Assembly (NCBI GenBank): GCA_947095585.1
Contig: OX352764.1
Location: 1,721,001-1,785,000, forward strand
Reading direction: 5' to 3'
Length of the DNA stretch: 64,000 bases
Origin: Nephrocerus scutellatus
Lineage: Eukaryota > Arthropoda > Insecta > Diptera > Pipunculidae
The notes below the pieces were generated by a model. The model was given only the letters and a program-made list of their open reading frames with translations. It did not search any database and was not told the DNA's origin. Below are positions 58,931-64,000 of the stretch, in pieces. The position numbers were made by a program, and so were the translations under genes. How positions within the stretch are numbered: the stretch's first letter is position 1; the number at the start of each line of letters is the position of its first letter.

Positions 58931-61900
58931 ATTGAGATTCTCGTTTTTTGATTCAAGCTGCACGAAGGCTCTGTTTTGTGACTGTTTGACTAGTTGACTA
59001 TAGTGGCGGCATTCATCGCGGAACTAAGATCTGACGCTAACAGATAGGTGGGTTATTTTTTTTCTTAAATAACCACAACATTAACAGTGATGATAGTTGT
59101 GCTGTGGTCTAGAGGAGTTATGAGAGGACGGTTTGTTGATTATTGATAGACTAGAAAGCGTTACATGTAGGAAGACAGTAATGTTGGAAAATAATAAACT
59201 TCTTAACCAGAATTATAGGAGGAATGGATGTTATGCTACATAACGATGTCAAAGATAATTTTTCTAATGCTTTCCAGAGAGCATTTAAACTCCAGTATCT
59301 GTACGAATGCGAAAGAAAAACTGCCTTTTGCTGTTTGGAAATGCCCAGCGAACAGATTAGCCTACAGCTTACTGAGGTTGAAATGTAATTCCATTGTTTT
59401 AGTATTATCCCTTCTTGTACGGAGTGTACTGATGATTATTAGAGTTGACTTTGATGTAAAGTTGCGTGTATCCAGCATGTGCGATAGTGAAACGTCTCGA
59501 AAGACAGCGATAATTCACGACTTGATCCCTTTATAGTGCCTTACTTAGAGATGTCATATGGCTTACCACCAGACATGATAATACACTCGTAGCTGGTATA
59601 GCTATCATAAAAATGCGTTCGCTTTGCATAATCTCTGTCGCTATTGTGCCTTCAAAGTAGGGGAATCCTTACAGGTTGAGCGTCTTATAAGATTGAAATT
59701 TCATATTCTTTGTCATCGCATAGACATATACATACATAATACAAACAGATAAAGCGTAGTTTAAAAAAAATCACTGCTATTTAGTGTCAATTATGATAAA
59801 AGTTTTCCTCTCCAAGCACCACAAAGACCACCCAAAGCCTACCTACGCTCCTAAAGTGTAATTAGAGCCGCCACGGCACGTACATAATTATTATGTCGAC
59901 GGACTGATGGAAGCACGGCGAATGCAAATTCCCTGCTTGATGGCTTTTTGCAAATAAAACTGTCAGTTTGTAGAAGGGGGGAGAAGAAGGAGCAGAGGCT
60001 CCGAAGAACTAGAAGCGATGTGATTGAAATATTCTCTCGCAGCTTTTCAATGGCGAACAAACGCTTTTGATGGCGCTGCCGTTGTTCTTTTTTTTCATGT
60101 GATGTGATGTGATTGTCGTTGCTTTAGTTATGGGTCCTTTTATTAATTCCATCGCAGAAGAAGACTCATGGCATTCAGGCTTTAAAAGACGCACTGATGA
60201 CAAAACACACAGCACATTAACTAAACTGTGTGCTTTTAGCAGAAGCGGGGCGGGCGGGGCGTTCTACAAAAAAAAAAAACTACACTAAAAGCAACATATC
60301 CGAGGACAAAATAAACTATTTTCGTGTGTGTGTGTGTGTGGACGAATCTCATTTGAAAGGGCGCGTAATGGGCGCCTTCATTGTCCTCGAGGGAAACGAA
60401 ACGAGAAAAAGAGTGTGGGGCGGGGGCGTGTGAAGGAAAGCGAACTGTAAAAACTAAAAGCCTATTATGCTGTCCTCCGAAAGGATAAAGGACAAAGCAG
60501 CGTGCGCATTTTTGTTGCATTGAAGAATGGAAAAAATGATGAAAGCGAAGATTATTGCTGTGCACTTCTTGTGATTCCATTCAGTGATTCTTCCAGAAAG
60601 CAACCGGAAAATATTCACCGGTCCCGGCGCTTTTCGCACCCATCGTCCATTAATGACTCGTCAAATGCATATTTTATTCTCCTTGTGTATTGTGCCTCCA
60701 CAAGAGGAAGAAGAAGAATAAGATGGAGGCTTAAGCTTTTGATTATTTTTTCTGTTTTTGTGTGGAAGGAGATGTAGGTACGTCTCTTAATGTGGTGCGA
60801 AACTAGGATACTACTACATTTCCACAGGACAACGCATTTTATACAAAAAAAAAAAAAACAGAAGAAAGGAAAAACTTTTGTGGATAGGTGGGTGCGGGAG
60901 TGCGCTGTCTATGAATGCGCCCTAAGTGACAAAATGCGCAAATGAATGCTAAACGGCGGACGAGGACGAGTTATACTCTGCTGCTGCTGCTGCTGACGCC
61001 GACAAAACTGCGAATTATACACTTGCACTAGATCCGCTCCAATTCCATTCAGTTGGCTATGCGGCGTTGTAATAAAGTTGGTCGCACGAGCTGAATTGAA
61101 TTATATTCCCGGATGCAGCATCGCACAGTTATCTGAGAAGCGGCGGCGTAAAAGGTGCTCACACACATTCTGTAGAGTTGGGTTTTGTTCAGATGCATGC
61201 TAAGCAGTCTCTACCTACTGCTGGATGCAGGACGTAATGCACAGCGCCGCAATGCTGTTTGGAAGCGGATCTCATCTCAGCGTCAGCGCAAACACACTCC
61301 ACAGACAGACAAAAGCCAAATCCATCTGGAATTGATATAGAGAGGATAGTAGAGCTGTTGTAATTTAAGGAAACACGAGTGCCGCCCGAGGAGTGCGGCT
61401 CTCGGAGCTTGTGTGTTGTTGCAAAGCAACAAAAAGGACGAAAAAAAATGGCGAACAAAAACCAAAACCTAAACGGAAAGCGGAAATGTGCTGCGTTACC
61501 CAAGCCAGAGGCAAAACACAGCTGCCAATGTAGCAGAGCAGCTCAACACCGGAAGATGATCCTGTTTGTATTTGTGTGCATGTGTGTAGGAGTAGGAGTA
61601 GCACCATGGAACTCGCGAATAATAAAATGAAAAGGGAATCTAGGCGCTGCTGCTCTGATACAAAAAATCAGACACACAAACAGGACGATACCGCTCTGGA
61701 GTGACGTTGGTCGCTGAAGCAACAAGAAACAAAACTAACAAAACTTTGTACGAGGAGAAGTTAGCGACTGATGGGGAATCTTTTTTTTTTTTGTGGAATA
61801 ATCGGGGAGATTTGTAAGCAATACAAGAAAACAACGGTACAACGAAAAGGGAACAAAACGACAGTTGAACGACGCATAGTCATCGCATTGCAAAAGGATG

Positions 61901-62446
61901 GGATGAAAAAATGGAATTGCAGGGAAAGCAAAAAGAAAGTGTGAAATAAATACAGCGAAGGACGAACGACAATTTGGAGCAGTTCAGTTCCTAAGGTGAT
62001 GGTGCATTATAGGAGACAGGACAGATTAGGTTGTGTGTGTGTGTGTCTTGTGTTCTTTTGCTTTGAATCTTTTGTCCTATTTGCCGAAGGAAATATTTTT
62101 GATTATGCAAGGACACAGTGTCTTGCATCGAATTTATTGGAATGTTCAACAATTTCAAGGATATTTTTCTCTGTAAAGCTGGCGAAACTATGAGTAGATA
62201 TTAATAAAAGTCAATAAACAGAATTTCGAATTGAAAGTGGGCTTGGAATGCTATTTTGTGAAACGATTGGGCTGAACAACAGTACAAGTCACATATGTGA
62301 TATCTATCATACTCAGCCGTGTTGGATTTAGGGGCGTGACATCAAACTGGATTTCCTTTAGCTATAGAACGAACAGACAGACGGGGCGGATTAACCGCAA
62401 AAATGCTTATTTCGCTGGGTTTTAAATATTATGAGAGTTAGTTGGA
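58931..62446 (-). other. Intron sequence of the Tmtc2-like gene, no other feature
   Basis: About 3.5 kb. It contains simple runs only: a (GT)n at 60323-60339, an A run at 60846-60859, CTG repeats at 60979-60994, (GT)n at 62032-62046. A near-repeat of about 150 bp links 58975-59160 with 55800-55990 (both with TGTTTTGTGACTGTTTGACT and TATTGATAGACTAGAAAG), so the segment around the group Q insertion is partly duplicated. No exon was recognised. Confidence 0.5.
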
Positions 62447-63775
62447 GGGAGCTCATCCTGCCGGGGTTGATTGCTTTGTTTAGAGCCAGCTACAACTGGG
62501 GTTACATTCCGTATACCTGGAGAAAGGTTAACGTTGTCTTCATCCCTTAGGACTAGTGCCCAAATCTTACAGATCAATAAGTCTAACATAATTAGTCCTA
62601 AAAATTATGGAGACACTCATTGATGTTCATATCAAAGCTCGGCTAGATACGTCTAGCCCTCTACACTCAAGTCAGTTCACATACAGGAAAGCAAAAAAAA
62701 AAACACAGAGGGCGCCCTTCACTATCTTGGTAGTTAAAATGACAGAAGGTGCTTTTCGCTCCAAGGAAATGGCTATGTGTTCTTTCCTTGACATTGAGGG
62801 TGCGTTCTATAATACTGGCTACGACTGGATAACAAGGGCAATTAGTAACAGAGGTATTGAGGGCTCGACCAACCAATGGATAAGTTCCAACCTGGACAGT
62901 CGAGTCATTACGTCCTCCTCATGGGAAGTGTCTGTGTCGCTGCCCGCAAGGAGACGTACTCTCGCCCCTTCTATGGTCACTTGTCATAGAGAGCTTTTTA
63001 GCTGATCTGCATTGATCAGGCTACATCGCCATGCTGACGATTTGGCGATCGTAATTAGTGGTAAGTACATCATGACCATAATAAAAGTCATGCAAGGTTA
63101 TTTACTTCACGCCTTAGAATGGTGCAGTAGTGAAGGGCTTTCCATCAATCCTTGCAAAACCGTTCTAGTGCCTTTCAGGAAATGTAGATCATCCGATGTG
63201 GGACTTATCATCTTAAATGGCACTTTATTAGGTTAAATATCTCGGATTGATCCTTGATGAACGACTAAACTGGAATCCTCATATCAAGTCCGCCATTGAA
63301 CGTGCCATGTGGGCCTGTAGACGCCTCTACGGAAGAACTTGGTGCCTTATTCCTAAAATGATACATTTGATGGTAAGACCAATTATCGCGTACGCGGCCA
63401 TCATATGGTGAAAGTGCTTGAACGGACAACGGTAATTAAGCTTCAGAAGCTACAAAGAATTGCCTGTCTAGGTATATCAGGTGTCATGCGCACCTGCCCC
63501 ACGACTGCATTAGAAGCTGTTGTAGGGCTATCACCCCCGCCAATCTTTATTAGGAAGACGGCCGCTACGATACGCTATCAAGCTACAACTAAAATATGGG
63601 TACAAACAAGGTGACTACGTGGGACACCTAAATATTCTAGACTCAATTCCTGAAAGAGACATTTTTTGCACTATCCCGTACACCATTGGATATATAAATA
63701 AATGCTGCTACGATGCACTGCAATCCCTGGCAAGGCTCAACAGGGTTAAACACAGGCAACGAACATGCAGATGAA
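62447..63775 (+). mobile_element. Group Q LINE, reverse transcriptase to RNase H, decayed
   Basis: Encodes LPGLIALFRASYNWGYIPYT at 62460-62520; METLIDVHIKARLDTSSPLH and SQFTYRK at 62607-62690; CSFLDIEGAFYNTGYDWITR at 62779-62840; the PQG region as PARRR; the catalytic region HADDLAIVISGKY at 63025-63066, with the Y of YADD changed to H; SINPCKTVLVPFRKCRS at 63142-63192; the thumb and connection PHIKSAIERAMWACRRLYG-like and KVLERTTVIKLQKLQRIACL at 63411-63470; then, after a deletion, only the ends of RNase H (YDALQSLARLNRV, GNEHADE) to 63770. It lies antisense to the host gene. Confidence 0.78.
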
Positions 63776-64000
63776 AATAAAAAATATCGTGTAATATTAC
63801 CAGGTTAGCAATCGAGTAAAGTGTGACCACATGCATTGATGAAAAAATGCAAGCTGAGGTTCGATCGATGAAACTATGCCCGTCAATTCTTCGCTCAATT
63901 AAGAGATCATTATGGCTCAAGTGATGGCCGATGACCCTTAACGGACGTGCCGAATGTTTTAAAATTTCATAAAATAACTTACAAATTAAAATGAACATCC
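63776..64000. other. No feature recognised at the right edge
   Basis: About 225 bp following the group Q copy. The minus-strand frame at 63708-63998 crosses the LINE boundary and has no domain, so it is regarded as chance. Confidence 0.4.

Overview
The window looks like nuclear DNA of a higher dipteran fly (Schizophora, possibly a tephritid; the family is an inference). It is AT-rich and non-coding for most of its length, has 63-120 bp introns with GT-AG borders, and is littered with decayed LINEs, mariner-like remnants, a tRNA-derived SINE and minisatellites. I recognise one host gene: the 3' part of a Tmtc2-like gene (transmembrane O-mannosyltransferase with TPR repeats) on the minus strand at 53986-55199. 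Five coding exons join in frame to about 297 C-terminal residues of TPR repeats ending in a stop codon. The N-terminal membrane part must lie beyond the right edge, so 55200-64000 is read as intron. A probable 3'UTR runs down to about 53156.

Most other recognisable sequence is retroelement debris. I use these labels: RTE-like (1-1010, 5235-6485 minus, 9715-10000); Jockey clade (27630-29820); three groups of LINEs that carry an RNase H domain, called P (17217-18600, 21790-22330, 22335-23648, 41310-42448, 57409-58650), Q (30775-31250, 45718-47466, 56128-57408 with 58651-58930, 62447-63775) and R (13600-14090, 35401-36560 minus); and CR1-like (34820-35150 minus, 47467-47720, 50850-51290). Clade names for P, Q and R are left open. 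Every copy has stops, frameshifts or deletions, so none looks able to move by itself. Mariner-like remnants lie at 5600-5945, 23855-24182 and 36780-36890.

A tRNA-derived SINE occurs four times (11919-12085, 34439-34671, 37090-37225, 40704-40956). The copy at 34439 is complete, with A and B boxes and a 7 bp target duplication. The copy at 40704 has its head inverted relative to its tail inside a 9 bp target duplication, the structure expected from twin priming.

Tandem repeats are prominent: a 15 bp minisatellite inside a dispersed element present in two opposite copies (4395-5090 and 51570-52310), an 869 bp apparently identical duplication (7081-8821), a 217 bp array (12110-12910), a 45 bp array of about 23 units (39618-40672), a 7 bp array (48704-48816), and four degenerate G-rich or C-rich arrays that each abut the 3' end of a retroelement. 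I found no CRISPR, prokaryotic operon or complete autonomous mobile element. The remaining long stretches hold no feature I can support.
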